DNA from: Bacillota bacterium
Lineage (GTDB): Bacteria > Bacillota > Clostridia > Lachnospirales > Lachnospiraceae
DNA length: 14,819 nucleotides
NCBI GenBank assembly: GCA_023460575.1
Contig: JAEWPQ010000302.1
Span: forward strand, 1-14,819
Reading direction: 5' to 3'
In this document: in pieces, positions 14,798 to 14,819 of the stretch
Numbering within the stretch: position 1 is the stretch's first letter
Layout: the number at the start of each line of letters is the position of its first letter
Notes under the pieces: generated by a model
Databases searched by the model: none
What the model was told of the DNA's origin: nothing
The model's input: only the letters and a program-made list of their open reading frames with translations
Program-made: the position numbers and the translations under genes

Positions 14798-14819
14798 TGG
14801 AAATCCGGGAGCGTATAAA

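Noticed and set aside
14764..14819. T-box or attenuator leader ahead of ilvD
   Set aside because: Only 65 bases upstream of the start codon are present, without a T-box core or terminator hairpin; the rest lies outside the window, so no call is possible.
1..14819. CRISPR array, phage or transposon, or an undescribed defence system
   Set aside because: No spaced repeats, integrase, transposase or toxin-like genes were seen; every gene except DUF1015 belongs to a well-known family.

Overview
The window looks like chromosomal DNA of an anaerobic Firmicute, most likely a Lachnospiraceae-type clostridium. This is inferred from the moderate AT-richness, strong AGGAGG-like ribosome binding sites, a YesM/YesN-type two-component pair, and a serC-serA-DUF1015 gene string. 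The genus cannot be fixed from the sequence alone. Gene density is high, there are no mobile elements, tRNAs, rRNAs or CRISPR arrays, and no gene-free stretch exceeds 300 bases.

Layout from left to right. (1) 1-1936: the first 12 codons of a response regulator and, upstream of it, a complete YesM-type sensor histidine kinase, both on the minus strand, with a short promoter region holding helically phased repeats. (2) 1957-6650: a minus-strand operon for the agmatine deiminase pathway in the order aguC (carbamate kinase), aguB (putrescine carbamoyltransferase), aguD (agmatine/putrescine exchanger), aguA (agmatine deiminase), closed by a clear intrinsic terminator. (3) 6712-7826: a divergent gene for a membrane-embedded LuxR-type regulator, the architecture of AguR, with its own extended -10 promoter and a strong terminator. 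(4) 7825-14797: a second minus-strand operon, ilvD-ilvB-serC-serA-DUF1015, which begins inside the window and ends at the same hairpin that terminates aguR.

How the genes work together. AguD imports agmatine in exchange for putrescine. AguA converts agmatine to N-carbamoylputrescine plus ammonia, AguB phosphorolyses this to putrescine and carbamoyl phosphate, and AguC uses the carbamoyl phosphate to make ATP. The divergent AguR-like protein probably switches the operon on in response to agmatine; a set of 10-bp-phased repeats and a dyad just upstream of the predicted aguC promoter are the best operator candidate. The right-hand operon combines two branched-chain amino acid enzymes with two of the three classical serine pathway enzymes. 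It has no serB, ilvC or ilvN. In the place where a serB might be expected lies a DUF1015 protein carrying an ADGHHR motif, which is the most interesting open question in the window.
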